This document shows, piece by piece, positions 1 through 7,980 of a stretch of 21,551 nucleotides of DNA. Source of the stretch: JBEKYD01 sp049509915 (lineage in GTDB: Bacteria; Acidobacteriota; Terriglobia; Bryobacterales; Bryobacteraceae). How positions within the stretch are numbered: position 1 is the stretch's first letter; each line of letters begins with the position of its first letter. Under the pieces are notes generated by a model. The model was not told where the DNA came from. It did no database searches and saw only the letters and a program-made list of their open reading frames with translations. Made by a program: the position numbers and the translations under genes. The stretch is from positions 1 through 21,551 of the forward strand of contig JBEKZL010000125.1 of assembly GCA_049509915.1 (NCBI GenBank). Reading direction: 5' to 3'.

Positions 1-855
<855 letters not shown>

Positions 856-892
856 ACGAAGTGAGTGGAGCGGAATTAACGGAGACTCGAGT

Positions 893-1864
893 ATGCCGGT
901 GGGATTTCTGGTCGCCTTCGTCGTCATCTTCGCGCTCGTGATGCTGGCCGTCAGCGCCGGGTCGAAGTTCGTCGAAGGGCGGCGCAAGAAGCAGATGGTG
1001 GACATGCTGCACACCGCCGCCGGCGAGCCGGTGGTGACGGTCTCGAACCTGCTGCGGGAAATCGAGCCCGACCAACCGAGCGGGGTAAAGGGCCTGGTGC
1101 AGCGCTTCCAGTTCAGCCGCCACGCGCAGGAGCAGATCCAGCAGGCGGGCATGAGCTGGTCGTCGACGCGCCTGCTGGCGGCGATGGGCCTGGCGGCGGT
1201 TCCCGGACTGGGGGTGGGCGCGCTGCTTCCGTTCCTGTTGAACGCTCCGACCACGGCCATCGCGCTGGGGGCGACCTTCGCAGTGATGCCGTACCTGTAC
1301 GTCCGGCACCGCCGCAAGGCGCGGCTGGACAAACTGGAAGAGCAGATGCCGGAAGCGCTGGACTTCCTGTCGCGCTCGATGCGCGCCGGGCACGCTTTCA
1401 CCATCAGTCTGGAAATGATCGGGGAGGACATGGCGGATCCGCTGGGGCAGGAATTCCGCACCCTGTTCAACGAACAGAATCTGGGCGCGCCGCTCGACAT
1501 CGCGCTGCGCAACTTCGGGCAGCGGGTGCCGCTGCTGGACGCCCGTTTCTTCATCTCCTCGGTGCTGCTGCAGAAACAGACGGGCGGCAACTTGAGCGAA
1601 ATTCTGTCGCGGCTTTCCTACGTGATCCGGGAACGCTTCCGGCTGAAGGGGCAGGTCAAAGCGGCCAGCGCGCACGGCCGTATGACGGCCAGCATTCTGA
1701 CGGTGCTGCCGATCGCCACCATGCTCGGGCTGCTGATCGTGGCACCGGGTTACCTGCAAGGCATGGCCGCCGACAGCGACGGGAAATGGTTGATCGGCGG
1801 GGCGGTGGTGGCGCAAATCCTGGGCAATTACTGCATCAAGCGGATCATCAACATCAAGGTTTGA
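893..1864 (+). CDS. tadB: Tad pilus inner-membrane platform protein TadB (T2SSF domain)
   Basis: 323 residues, the normal size for TadB. An N-terminal membrane segment (about residues 3-23) is followed by a cytoplasmic stretch, a hydrophobic pair near residues 98-135, the T2SSF core with ALDFLSRSMRAGHAF around residues 157-171, and C-terminal membrane helices (about 265-320). TadB works with TadC as the inner-membrane base on which the ATPase acts. The ATG is preceded by GGAG about 8 nt upstream, and the gap from the ATPase stop is 37 nt, so the genes are likely co-transcribed. The start is well supported because the hydrophobic N-terminus begins right at this Met. Confidence 0.93.
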   Translation: MPVGFLVAFVVIFALVMLAVSAGSKFVEGRRKKQMVDMLHTAAGEPVVTVSNLLREIEPDQPSGVKGLVQRFQFSRHAQEQIQQAGMSWSSTRLLAAMGLAAVPGLGVGALLPFLLNAPTTAIALGATFAVMPYLYVRHRRKARLDKLEEQMPEALDFLSRSMRAGHAFTISLEMIGEDMADPLGQEFRTLFNEQNLGAPLDIALRNFGQRVPLLDARFFISSVLLQKQTGGNLSEILSRLSYVIRERFRLKGQVKAASAHGRMTASILTVLPIATMLGLLIVAPGYLQGMAADSDGKWLIGGAVVAQILGNYCIKRIINIKV

Positions 1865-1865
1865 A

Positions 1866-2810
1866 ATGGAACATCCTTTACTGCTATCCCTCATCCTATT
1901 TCTGATGGTGATGGCCCTGCTCAGCGGGGTGGGATACCGGATCTACTATAAGCCCGGAAAATTCATGCGCCAGTTGGGCGCTCCGGTGATTTCCGACGCG
2001 CAGCGGATCGGGCTCGCCAGCACCGAGGAGGTGGCGCCGAGCACGGTGGTCACCTTTCTTCAGGGTCTGGGCGGGCGGGTTCCCTCGTCGGAAGCCGAAG
2101 TCGCTACCCTGAAAGCCGACCTGATTCGCGCCGGTTTCCGCTCGGAGACGGCGGCGCCGGTGTTTTACGGGATCCGCATCGTCTCGACCCTGGCGCTGCT
2201 GGTGGGCGCGCTCGCTATGGAATCGCGCATGCCCGCCAACCCCATGCTGAAGGTGATGCTGATGGTTTCCGGCTGCGCCGCCGGCTGGATCGTGCCGCGC
2301 TTCGTGTTGGAAAAGCGGGTGAAAAAGCGTCAGGAAATCATTCGCCTGTCGCTACCGGACGGGCTGGACCTGCTGGTGGTTTCGATCGAGGCCGGTCTGG
2401 GGCTCGACCAGGCGATTCAGCACGTGGCCAAGGAACTGCAGGTCACCCACCCGGAGCTGGCCGAAGACATGAGTCTGATTACGCTCGAAATGCGGGCCGG
2501 CAAACGGCGCGCCGACGCGCTCAAGAACTTCGCCGAGCGCACCGGCGAAGACGAGGTGCGCAAGCTGGTGGCGATTCTGATTCAGAACGACCGTTTCGGC
2601 ACCAGCATGGGAGAATCCCTGCGTACGCACTCGGACTTCATGCGCACGCGCCGCCGCCAGGAGGCCGAAGAACGCGCCGGCAAGGTTGGCGTCAAGCTGG
2701 TTTTTCCGATTTTCTTTTTTATCCTGCCGTCGATGTTGATCGTGGCGGCCGGACCCGGGCTCCTCCAGATTTTCAAGAACCTGTTCCCGTTGATGAATTC
2801 GATACATTAA
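1866..2810 (+). CDS. tadC: Tad pilus inner-membrane platform protein TadC (T2SSF domain)
   Basis: 314 residues. The N-terminal membrane helix (about 6-26) is followed by a soluble region, two hydrophobic stretches near residues 100-145, the T2SSF core containing GLDLLVVSIEAGLGLDQAI, and a C-terminal hydrophobic tail rich in Phe (FPIFFFILPSMLIV). It starts one base after the tadB stop (TGA-A-ATG), which implies translational coupling. It is a partner of TadB in the Flp pilus platform. The Flp pilin, prepilin peptidase and secretin genes are not in the window and would be expected upstream or elsewhere. A small hairpin overlaps the stop codon. Confidence 0.92.
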   Translation: MEHPLLLSLILFLMVMALLSGVGYRIYYKPGKFMRQLGAPVISDAQRIGLASTEEVAPSTVVTFLQGLGGRVPSSEAEVATLKADLIRAGFRSETAAPVFYGIRIVSTLALLVGALAMESRMPANPMLKVMLMVSGCAAGWIVPRFVLEKRVKKRQEIIRLSLPDGLDLLVVSIEAGLGLDQAIQHVAKELQVTHPELAEDMSLITLEMRAGKRRADALKNFAERTGEDEVRKLVAILIQNDRFGTSMGESLRTHSDFMRTRRRQEAEERAGKVGVKLVFPIFFFILPSMLIVAAGPGLLQIFKNLFPLMNSIH

Positions 2811-2825
2811 ACCGGCAACGGTTTA
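2808..2825 (+). terminator. GNRA-tetraloop hairpin at the tadC stop
   Basis: A perfect 7-bp stem TAAACCG/CGGTTTA closes a GCAA loop, and the tadC stop codon lies in the left arm. There is no following T-run, so it is not a classical intrinsic terminator; it could instead stabilise or trim the 3' end of the tad mRNA. The hairpin is read directly; the function is inferred. Confidence 0.35.
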
Positions 2826-2897
2826 GCGACCGCGACAAATTCGATTTGGACGATTTTACAAACTAGCCAAGAGAACAAGAGAAGGAGACAAACGACA

Positions 2898-2996
2898 ATG
2901 GACAGCTCGACAGCGATGCAAGCGATGATCTGGTTGGTGGCCGGCGGAGCCATGTATCTGTTTCTGCGGCGCCGGCGGACCCGCCGCACGCGGTAA
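2898..2996 (+). CDS. 32-residue single-pass membrane microprotein with Arg-rich tail
   Basis: ATG to TAA, 33 codons including stop. A purine-rich ribosome site (AAGGAGA, about 7 nt upstream of the ATG) is among the best in the window. The protein has a short polar head (MDSSTAMQ), one hydrophobic stretch (about residues 9-23, IWLVAGGAMYLFL) and a tail with eight Arg in the last nine or so residues. The strongly positive tail predicts an N-out, C-in orientation by the positive-inside rule. It lies 87 nt after tadC and before a hairpin, so it could be the last gene of the tad transcript. No family is recognised. It may be a small pilus accessory factor, or chance; the ribosome site and composition favour a real gene. 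Confidence 0.55.
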   Translation: MDSSTAMQAMIWLVAGGAMYLFLRRRRTRRTR

Positions 2997-3035
2997 GTCC
3001 CTCGGAGGATGAAGGCGGCAGGCCGGAAGCCGGGA

Positions 3036-3059
3036 GCCGGGCGGCGAAGGCCACCCGGC
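3036..3059 (+). terminator. GC-rich hairpin after the microprotein
   Basis: GCCGGG-C-GGC pairs with GCC-A-CCCGGC around a GAAG loop: nine pairs with one mismatch. A T-rich tract (about 3095-3109) follows but begins some 35 nt later, too far for a textbook terminator. It sits between the microprotein and the next gene and suggests that the upstream ATG at 3009 is in untranslated DNA. Confidence 0.3.
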
Positions 3060-3113
3060 CATGGCTCCGTCTGCCTATATCGGATTTGCAGCTTCTTTTT
3101 TCCTTTTTCGCCC

Positions 3114-3986
3114 ATGTCTTTCGACGCTTTAGCCGACAAACAGAACGTCGACGGCGGTTGGCCGTATAGGCGCGGGTCTTCGTGGACCGAACCGACGGTG
3201 TACGCGGTTCTGGCCATGCTGGCCGCCGGCGAAAAGGCACGGGCGCGGAAAGCCATCGCGTGGCTGAGGGGTTTGGAGCGCTCCGAAGGAGGCTGGCGGC
3301 CGCGTCCGGGGGTGGAGGAGAGCACCTGGGTGACGGCCCTGGCGGCGCTGGTGCCGCGGGAAGAATTCGGGGCCGCGGCGCACGACAGGGCGATCGGCTG
3401 GCTGATCGACGCCAGCGGCGCCGAAAGCGGGGCCACCGTGCGGCTGCGGGGCTGGTTGCTGGGAGAGGCGCCGAATCCGGATGCGCGGTTCGCCGGGTGG
3501 CCCTGGATGGAGGGTTCGGCGGCCTGGGTGGAACCGACGGCGCTGGCGATTCTGGCTCTCGAAAAGGAACCGGAACGCCCCAAGGCCCGGCTGCGCGCGG
3601 CGGAGGGGCGGCGCTTCCTCATGAATCGGCGCTGCTCGGCCGGGGGATGGAATCACGGCTCGACGCGGGCGCTTGGCTACGCCACCAAGGAATATCCGGA
3701 AAGCACGGGGAGGGCTCTGGCGGCGCTCGCGGGCGAGCCGAAGACGGCGCTGGAGCAATCGATCGGGTTGGCGCGCGGTTTTCTGAACGATTCCCGTTCG
3801 GCCGATGCCATCAACTGGCTGCGTCTGGGCCTGACCGCGCAGGGCGCGCCGCTCGAGCGATATCGGCCGCCCGGAGAGGTCGTCTACCGCACGGTGCCCG
3901 AAATCGCGCTGGACTGGCTGCTATTGGCGGGGCCGGCGGGGTATTCGCTGCTTCTGGGCAACCTCGCCGCTGGAGGAACACGATGA
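3114..3986 (+). CDS. Alpha/alpha-toroid protein of the prenyltransferase/squalene-cyclase repeat superfamily
   Basis: 290 residues from ATG 3114. Several toroid repeats are visible: QNVDGGW at residues 10-16, SEGGWRP, and CSAGGWNHG in the second half, each spaced by helical Ala/Leu-rich stretches. This is about half the length of a squalene-hopene cyclase, and no DxDD proton-donor motif is present, so a terpene cyclase activity is unlikely; a binding or modifying role is more plausible. An in-frame ATG at 3009 would add 35 Arg/Pro-rich residues overlapping a hairpin, and is not favoured, although 3114 lacks a clear ribosome site. Its stop overlaps the next start (ATGA), implying co-translation with the DUF362 gene. 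Confidence 0.75.
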   Translation: MSFDALADKQNVDGGWPYRRGSSWTEPTVYAVLAMLAAGEKARARKAIAWLRGLERSEGGWRPRPGVEESTWVTALAALVPREEFGAAAHDRAIGWLIDASGAESGATVRLRGWLLGEAPNPDARFAGWPWMEGSAAWVEPTALAILALEKEPERPKARLRAAEGRRFLMNRRCSAGGWNHGSTRALGYATKEYPESTGRALAALAGEPKTALEQSIGLARGFLNDSRSADAINWLRLGLTAQGAPLERYRPPGEVVYRTVPEIALDWLLLAGPAGYSLLLGNLAAGGTR

Positions 3987-4945
3987 CGCACGGCGTCACC
4001 CGCCGGAAATGGATCGCCGGAGCCGCCACCCTGGCTGCCGGTTGCGGCCGCCCGGCCGCGCCGCGGGCCGCCGCGGTATCCATCGTGCGCGCGCCGGCCT
4101 ACGACCAGACGCTGTACGATATTGTGCGGCGGATGCTCGCCCTCCACCGGCTCGAAGTGAGCGGGCGCCACGTAGTGATCAAGCCCAACCTGGTGGAGTT
4201 CGAGCCGGAAAGCGCCATCAATACCAGCCCGCTGGTGGTACACGCCGTGCTCGAAGGATTTCGCGCCCTGGGAGCAGCCAGCGTGCGCATCGCCGAAGGC
4301 CCCGGACACCGGCGCAATACTCTCGACCTGGCAGAAGCTGCCGGCTATTTCCGGCTGGTGCCGCATTTCGAAGACTTATTCGTAGATCTCAATCTGGACG
4401 ACGTTTCCGCGGTTTCCCTGCCGCGCCCGTTTTCCAGGTTGAAGCGGCTTTACCTCCCCCGCACGGTCCTGGAGGCCGATCTGGTGGTTTCGCTGGCGAA
4501 AATGAAGACCCACCATTGGGTGGGCGCCACGCTTTCGATGAAGAACCTGTTCGGCACCGTGCCCGGAGGAGTATACGGCTGGCCCAAGAACGTGCTGCAC
4601 TGGGCCGGCATCGATGAATCGGTGGCCGATTTGCACTCGGTGTACGGGCGCCAGTTTGCCATGGTGGATGGGGTGGTGGGGATGGAGGGCAACGGCCCGA
4701 TCCAGGGGAAAGCCAAGCCGGTTGGGGTGCTGGTGGCCGGGCGCGATCCGGTGGCGGTGGACGCCTCCTGCTGCCGCATCATGAAGATCGACCCGCTGCG
4801 CCTGGGCTACCTACGCATGGCGGCCGAAAGCGGAGCCCCGTTGGAGCAGGCGCATATTCGCCAGACCGGAGAGAACATCGCCGCCGTCGCCACCCCGTTT
4901 GAACTGGTGCCGGAATTCCGGGCGTTGCGGCTCGAGGGCGGGTGA
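3983..4945 (+). CDS. DUF362 family protein with Tat/lipoprotein-like leader
   Basis: 320 residues. The start ATG 3983 overlaps the previous stop by four bases (ATGA) and has GGAGGA about 6 nt upstream; the longer open frame upstream is a shadow of the preceding gene. The N-terminus has twin Arg plus a hydrophobic run ending in a lipobox, LAAGC, with Cys21, suggesting Tat export and lipidation. DUF362 hallmarks: VVIKPNLV near residue 65, KMKTHHWVGATLSMKNLFG near 175-190, and a C-terminal AGRDPVAVDA segment. Biochemical function of the family is poorly defined; some members are fused to ferredoxins, but no Cys cluster is seen here. Coupling to the toroid gene suggests a shared, extracytoplasmic job. 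Confidence 0.8.
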   Translation: MTHGVTRRKWIAGAATLAAGCGRPAAPRAAAVSIVRAPAYDQTLYDIVRRMLALHRLEVSGRHVVIKPNLVEFEPESAINTSPLVVHAVLEGFRALGAASVRIAEGPGHRRNTLDLAEAAGYFRLVPHFEDLFVDLNLDDVSAVSLPRPFSRLKRLYLPRTVLEADLVVSLAKMKTHHWVGATLSMKNLFGTVPGGVYGWPKNVLHWAGIDESVADLHSVYGRQFAMVDGVVGMEGNGPIQGKAKPVGVLVAGRDPVAVDASCCRIMKIDPLRLGYLRMAAESGAPLEQAHIRQTGENIAAVATPFELVPEFRALRLEGG

Positions 4946-4972
4946 GGGAGCCGAATCGTTGAAAATGGAAGC

Positions 4973-6460
4973 ATGCGCGCCAATCCGACCCTCCGCCGCC
5001 AGATCCAGCCGAAGGCGCCAGCCCGGCGCGAGGAGCGCCCATGGTGGTATGCGGTAGCTTCGGTTGCGCTGCTGGTTCCCTGTTACTGGCTACCGCGCAT
5101 CGAGGCCGGCGATCTGGCCAGCCATATTTACAACTGCTGGCTGGCGGAGTGGATCGGGCACACGCGGCCGGCCGGGCTCGAGGTGGCGCATCCCTCCACC
5201 AACGTGCTGTTCGACTGGGTGCTGAGCGGCTTCAACGGTCTGGCCGGCCCCGGGGCCGCGCAGCACCTGGCAGTCTCGCTCGCGGTATTGACGTTTGTGT
5301 GGGGGGCGTTCGCCTTCATCTCGGTTCTCTCCCGGCGCCGGAGCTGGAACACGCTACAGGTGGTGGCCATGCTGGCCTACGGGAGCGTCTACCACTTCGG
5401 GTTCTTCAACTTCTACCTGAGCATGGGGCTGTGCCTTTGGGCCCTGGCGCTAGGATGGAGTTGCCGCGCCAAGGCGCTGGCGGGAGCCGCGGGTCTGCTG
5501 GTGGCGGCCTACCTGGCACACGCTTTGCCATTGGCGTGGGCCCTCGCGCTGCTGGGGTATCGCTGGCTGACCCTCGCGGTGTGGCCGCGCCACTCCAAGC
5601 GTGTGCTTGCGGGCGCGCTGGGGGCCATGGTGGCGCTTCACTTCGCGGTTTTTGCCGCGCTGCCGTGCAATTGGACGCTGGCGCAAGTCAAACTGGTCAC
5701 CGGTGCCGATCAGTTGGCGGTGTTCGACTTCAAATACACGCCCCTATTCCTGATCCTGCTGGGCCTCTGGATTTTCGAAGCGGTCAAGCTGATCCGCGCT
5801 TCGGGCCTGCGCCCGCTGGTGGGCGGACTGGCTTTCGAACTGGTTCTGATCTCGGCCGCGGCGGTGTTGCTGGCGCCGGGCGGGGTGCTGTTACCCGGCT
5901 ACCTGCATCGGCTGCAGTATATCCCCGAGCGGCTGTCGCTGGGCGCCGGTGTGTGCGTCTGCGCCCTGCTGAATGCCGGGCCGCCGCGCAAAGGAGTGCG
6001 TTTTGTCCAGGGCTTGCTGGCAGCGGTCTTCTTTGCGTTCCTGTTCCACGACGAGTTCGCCTTGAACCGGATCGAGGATCGCATCCGCGACGCGGTCGAC
6101 GGCCTGCCGGCCGGGCGGCGGGTGATTCTGGGGATAGACGATCCCAGCCTAAGTGTCGACGGGGTCACGCACCTGATCGACCGCGCCTGCCTGGGCCATT
6201 GCTTCAGCTACGCGAATTACGAGCCCTCTACCTGGCAGTTCCGGGTTCGGGCGACCGGGCCCAATCCGTACGTGGCGTGGACCTACGTGGATTCGTGGAA
6301 GCTGCAAGCCGGCCTGTATGTGGTGCGTCCGGCCGATCTTCCGCTGTACCAGGTAGTGATAGACGGGGAGGGAAAACTGGGCGTGCGCGAGCTGCCCGCG
6401 GGTGAACCATGCGGCATTACATACTGGAAATCGTTACCGGACCTGTTCTCGGACATCTGA
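4973..6460 (+). CDS. Polytopic membrane protein, possible GT-C type glycosyltransferase
   Basis: 495 residues with about nine to eleven hydrophobic segments from residue 24 to about 365, then a soluble C-terminal part of about 120 residues. After the first membrane segment comes RIEAGDLASHIYNCW, an acidic motif in the first outside loop that recalls the catalytic Asp position of GT-C (PMT/ArnT-like) enzymes. That assignment is inference from topology and one motif only; no lipid-carrier motif was recognised. The start is 27 nt after the DUF362 stop and probably belongs to the same operon. An ATG at 4965 is out of frame. The C-terminal codons overlap a second small ORF. Confidence 0.7.
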   Translation: MRANPTLRRQIQPKAPARREERPWWYAVASVALLVPCYWLPRIEAGDLASHIYNCWLAEWIGHTRPAGLEVAHPSTNVLFDWVLSGFNGLAGPGAAQHLAVSLAVLTFVWGAFAFISVLSRRRSWNTLQVVAMLAYGSVYHFGFFNFYLSMGLCLWALALGWSCRAKALAGAAGLLVAAYLAHALPLAWALALLGYRWLTLAVWPRHSKRVLAGALGAMVALHFAVFAALPCNWTLAQVKLVTGADQLAVFDFKYTPLFLILLGLWIFEAVKLIRASGLRPLVGGLAFELVLISAAAVLLAPGGVLLPGYLHRLQYIPERLSLGAGVCVCALLNAGPPRKGVRFVQGLLAAVFFAFLFHDEFALNRIEDRIRDAVDGLPAGRRVILGIDDPSLSVDGVTHLIDRACLGHCFSYANYEPSTWQFRVRATGPNPYVAWTYVDSWKLQAGLYVVRPADLPLYQVVIDGEGKLGVRELPAGEPCGITYWKSLPDLFSDI

Positions 6461-6549
6461 AGTCGCGGTGGGAACAGGCGCGCGGGCGCCTGCTGCTCGA
6501 TGCAGGGCTGGTGGCCGCGCTGGCGCTGTCGGCGTCCTGGCTGCGTTGA
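6409..6549 (+). CDS. Possible 46-residue membrane microprotein overlapping the previous gene
   Basis: ATG to TGA in a different frame, overlapping the last 52 bases of the upstream gene and extending 89 bases past it. In the non-overlapping part nearly all codons end in G or C (about 27 of 31), as in real genes here, and the C-terminal half is hydrophobic (LLLDAGLVAALALSASWL), suitable for one membrane helix. The ribosome site is weak. It might be a small partner of the polytopic protein, or a chance extension. No family recognised. Confidence 0.35.
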   Translation: MRHYILEIVTGPVLGHLKSRWEQARGRLLLDAGLVAALALSASWLR

Positions 6550-6573
6550 GCGTTCAGCATTGAGCGTTCAGCT
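6546..6573 (+). repeat. Tandem 14-nt repeat
   Basis: Two adjacent copies of TTGAGCGTTCAGC followed by A or T. The rest of this short intergenic stretch (to about 6650) holds related GCTGA/TCAGC-type words, such as GCTGATCGCTGGCCGCTGACAGC at about 6624, and a similar CAGCTTTCAGC appears near 9028. This looks like a degenerate intergenic repeat, not a coding element. Confidence 0.6.
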
Positions 6574-6651
6574 TTCTTGAGGCCGCGATTCGACGCCCCG
6601 AGAGCCCTTGACCTTGGCCGTGGCTGATCGCTGGCCGCTGACAGCTTCCCC

Positions 6652-6921
6652 CTATTTCGCCAGAATCACCGCCAGGTTCCAGATCACCAGCGCGCCGTAC
6701 CAATAGCTCACCCAACGGATCAGATGCATGCGCTTCTGATAGACGCACACACCCCCCAGGGCCAGAGCCAGCGCTTTGGAGGACAGCACGCCCAGCGCCG
6801 GGCCGGCGTGCATCAGCACGCGGATAAAGGGGCTGGCTTCGACGGCGCCCACCTTGAACCCTACCAGGGTTGTCAGCAGATCGAGGAGCTGCAAATAGAG
6901 GAAAACCTGGGTCAAAGCCAT
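6652..6921 (-). CDS. Small three-helix membrane protein, DUF5658-like
   Basis: 89 residues. It begins MALTQVFLYLQLLDLLTTL; the pattern LDLLTT followed by GAVEASPF and a Lys in the next helix fits the DUF5658 pattern as I recall it. Three hydrophobic segments are visible (about residues 5-22, 41-60 and 68-87). Function unknown; the family is small membrane proteins. It is transcribed away from groES, and a 7-bp dyad sits between them. A weak purine-rich site (CGGAA) lies upstream of the ATG. Confidence 0.7.
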   Translation of the reverse strand: MALTQVFLYLQLLDLLTTLVGFKVGAVEASPFIRVLMHAGPALGVLSSKALALALGGVCVYQKRMHLIRWVSYWYGALVIWNLAVILAK

Positions 6922-6942
6922 TAATTTGGGTTCCGAAGCTTC

Positions 6943-6962
6943 ACAATCTCAACTCAGATTGT
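6943..6962. promoter_or_regulatory. Inverted repeat between divergent genes (operator candidate)
   Basis: ACAATCT and AGATTGT form perfect 7-bp arms separated by six bases, 22 bp upstream of the DUF5658-like start. Position between divergent genes suits a regulator site, but no regulator is known to bind this word. It is not a CIRCE element. Confidence 0.3.
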
Positions 6963-7049
6963 AGTCGTAAACCGCCTTAATTCTTAGGGTAATTCGTACG
7001 GTTTGTACCGCCCGGACCAGTGCGGGCGTGGTACTTGGCGCGGCGTTTC

Positions 7050-7065
7050 GGCACCGGAGGGTGCC
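7050..7065 (+). promoter_or_regulatory. Hairpin in the groES upstream region
   Basis: GGCACC-GGAG-GGTGCC is a perfect 6-bp inverted repeat 48 bp before the groES ATG. It may be a regulator site or a 5' mRNA hairpin. The heat-shock CIRCE sequence is absent. Function inferred only. Confidence 0.25.
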
Positions 7066-7099
7066 ATCCGGTGGAACACAGCGGATGGAAGGGAGCGCG

Positions 7100-7105
7100 T
7101 ATAAT
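7100..7105 (+). promoter_or_regulatory. Perfect -10 hexamer next to the groES start
   Basis: TATAAT ends 7 bp before ATG 7113. If used, transcription would begin at or next to the start codon and give a leaderless groES mRNA, consistent with the lack of a well-spaced ribosome site (GGGAG is 17 nt away). No good -35 box is seen at 16-18 bp, so chance remains likely. Confidence 0.35.
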
Positions 7106-7112
7106 CAAAGGC

Positions 7113-7400
7113 ATGCCACTACGCCCCCTGCACGATCATATATTGGTTGCCCTTCTCGACGAAGGTGAACAAACCCGCGGCGGGATCATAATTCCCGATA
7201 GTGCCAAGGAGAAACCCCAGCAGGCGGAGGTGAAAGCTGTCGGCAAAGGCAAACTGACCGAGAACGGCGAGCGCGCGGCTCCGGACGTGAAAGCGGGCGA
7301 CCGTATTCTGTTCGGCAAGTTTTCGGGATCGGAGATTAAAATCGACGGTGTGGAGTACCTCATCCTGCGGGAGGACGAGATTCTCGGGGTGCTGGAATAG
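7113..7400 (+). CDS. groS: Co-chaperonin GroES
   Basis: 95 residues from ATG 7113 (MPLRPLHDHILV), the standard start and length for GroES; the in-frame upstream extension to 7020 is not conserved-looking. Visible family features: the mobile-loop region DEGEQTRGGIIIPDSAKEKP, where GGIIIP binds GroEL, then AEVKAVGKG, VKAGDRILFGKFSG, and the C-terminal YLILREDEILGVLE. GroES is the cytoplasmic lid of the GroEL folding chamber. groEL does not follow; the next gene is an OmpH/Skp gene. This gene could therefore be a second copy or a separated partner. Confidence 0.95.
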   Translation: MPLRPLHDHILVALLDEGEQTRGGIIIPDSAKEKPQQAEVKAVGKGKLTENGERAAPDVKAGDRILFGKFSGSEIKIDGVEYLILREDEILGVLE

Positions 7401-7436
7401 GCTGTGCTACTCTATACTTTTCAAGTCGCAAACTTC

Positions 7437-7441
7437 AGGAG
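7437..7441 (+). promoter_or_regulatory. Ribosome binding site that fixes the OmpH start
   Basis: AGGAG sits 7 nt before ATG 7449 and marks that ATG, not the in-frame GTG at 7404, as the start. A TATACT word at 7413-7418 could be a -10 box giving this gene its own promoter, but no convincing -35 is seen. Confidence 0.7.
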
Positions 7442-7448
7442 TTTTTTC

Positions 7449-7973
7449 ATGTCTTTTGCTACGCTGCTCAGGCCGCTGGTGGTTTGTTCGGCCTTGATAG
7501 CAGCCAGCCAGATGGCTACGGCGCAGGTGAAAGTGGCGGTGGTTAACCTGCAGAAGGCGGTCTTCGATACCGCCGAGATCAAGAAGGCCGACGCTGAAAT
7601 GCAAGCCCGCTACAAACCGCGCTCGGACAAACTGCAGCAGCTTCAGGAGCAGATCCAGCGGGTGGCCCAGCAGTTACAGACCGGTGGCGACAAATTGACG
7701 CAGCAGGCCCAGCTGGATTTGCAGACGCAGGGGCAGACGCTGCAGCGCCAGGCGCAGCGGCTGCAGGAGGAGTTGCAGCAGGACGTGCAGGCCGACCGCA
7801 ACGAGATTTTGAGCAAGAGTTCGCAGAAGATGAGCGATGTGATTAAGAAACTGGCTGAGGAGAAGGGTGTTGACCTGATCGTGGATTCGGCCACGACTCT
7901 GTATTTCAAGCCCACCATGGAGCTCACCGCCGACGCCACCGCCGCTTACGATAAGGCGTATCCTGTAAAGTAG
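7449..7973 (+). CDS. skp: OmpH/Skp family periplasmic chaperone
   Basis: 174 residues. A signal peptide (about 1-26, ending MATAQ) precedes the mature start VKVAVVNLQKAVFDT, the classical OmpH opening. The middle is a long Gln/Leu-rich coiled coil (about residues 55-130), the tentacle helices of Skp, and the C-terminus GVDLIVDSATTLYFKPTMELT completes the body domain. Skp-like proteins hold unfolded outer-membrane proteins in the periplasm. Known neighbours in many genomes (bamA, lpxD) are absent; here it sits between groES and a membrane protein of unknown role. Confidence 0.88.
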   Translation: MSFATLLRPLVVCSALIAASQMATAQVKVAVVNLQKAVFDTAEIKKADAEMQARYKPRSDKLQQLQEQIQRVAQQLQTGGDKLTQQAQLDLQTQGQTLQRQAQRLQEELQQDVQADRNEILSKSSQKMSDVIKKLAEEKGVDLIVDSATTLYFKPTMELTADATAAYDKAYPVK

Positions 7974-7980
7974 GAAGAAA

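Noticed and set aside
3009..3113. Upstream ATG extension of the toroid protein
   Set aside because: Adds an Arg/Pro-rich stretch overlapping a hairpin; GGAGG lies directly against the ATG, too close to serve.
5041..6405. 454-residue plus-strand ORF within the membrane protein gene
   Set aside because: Gly/Ala/Arg-rich shadow of the hydrophobic frame; no ribosome site or motif.
6922..7112. CIRCE heat-shock operator before groES
   Set aside because: No TTAGCACTC-9-GAGTGCTAA or close variant is present.
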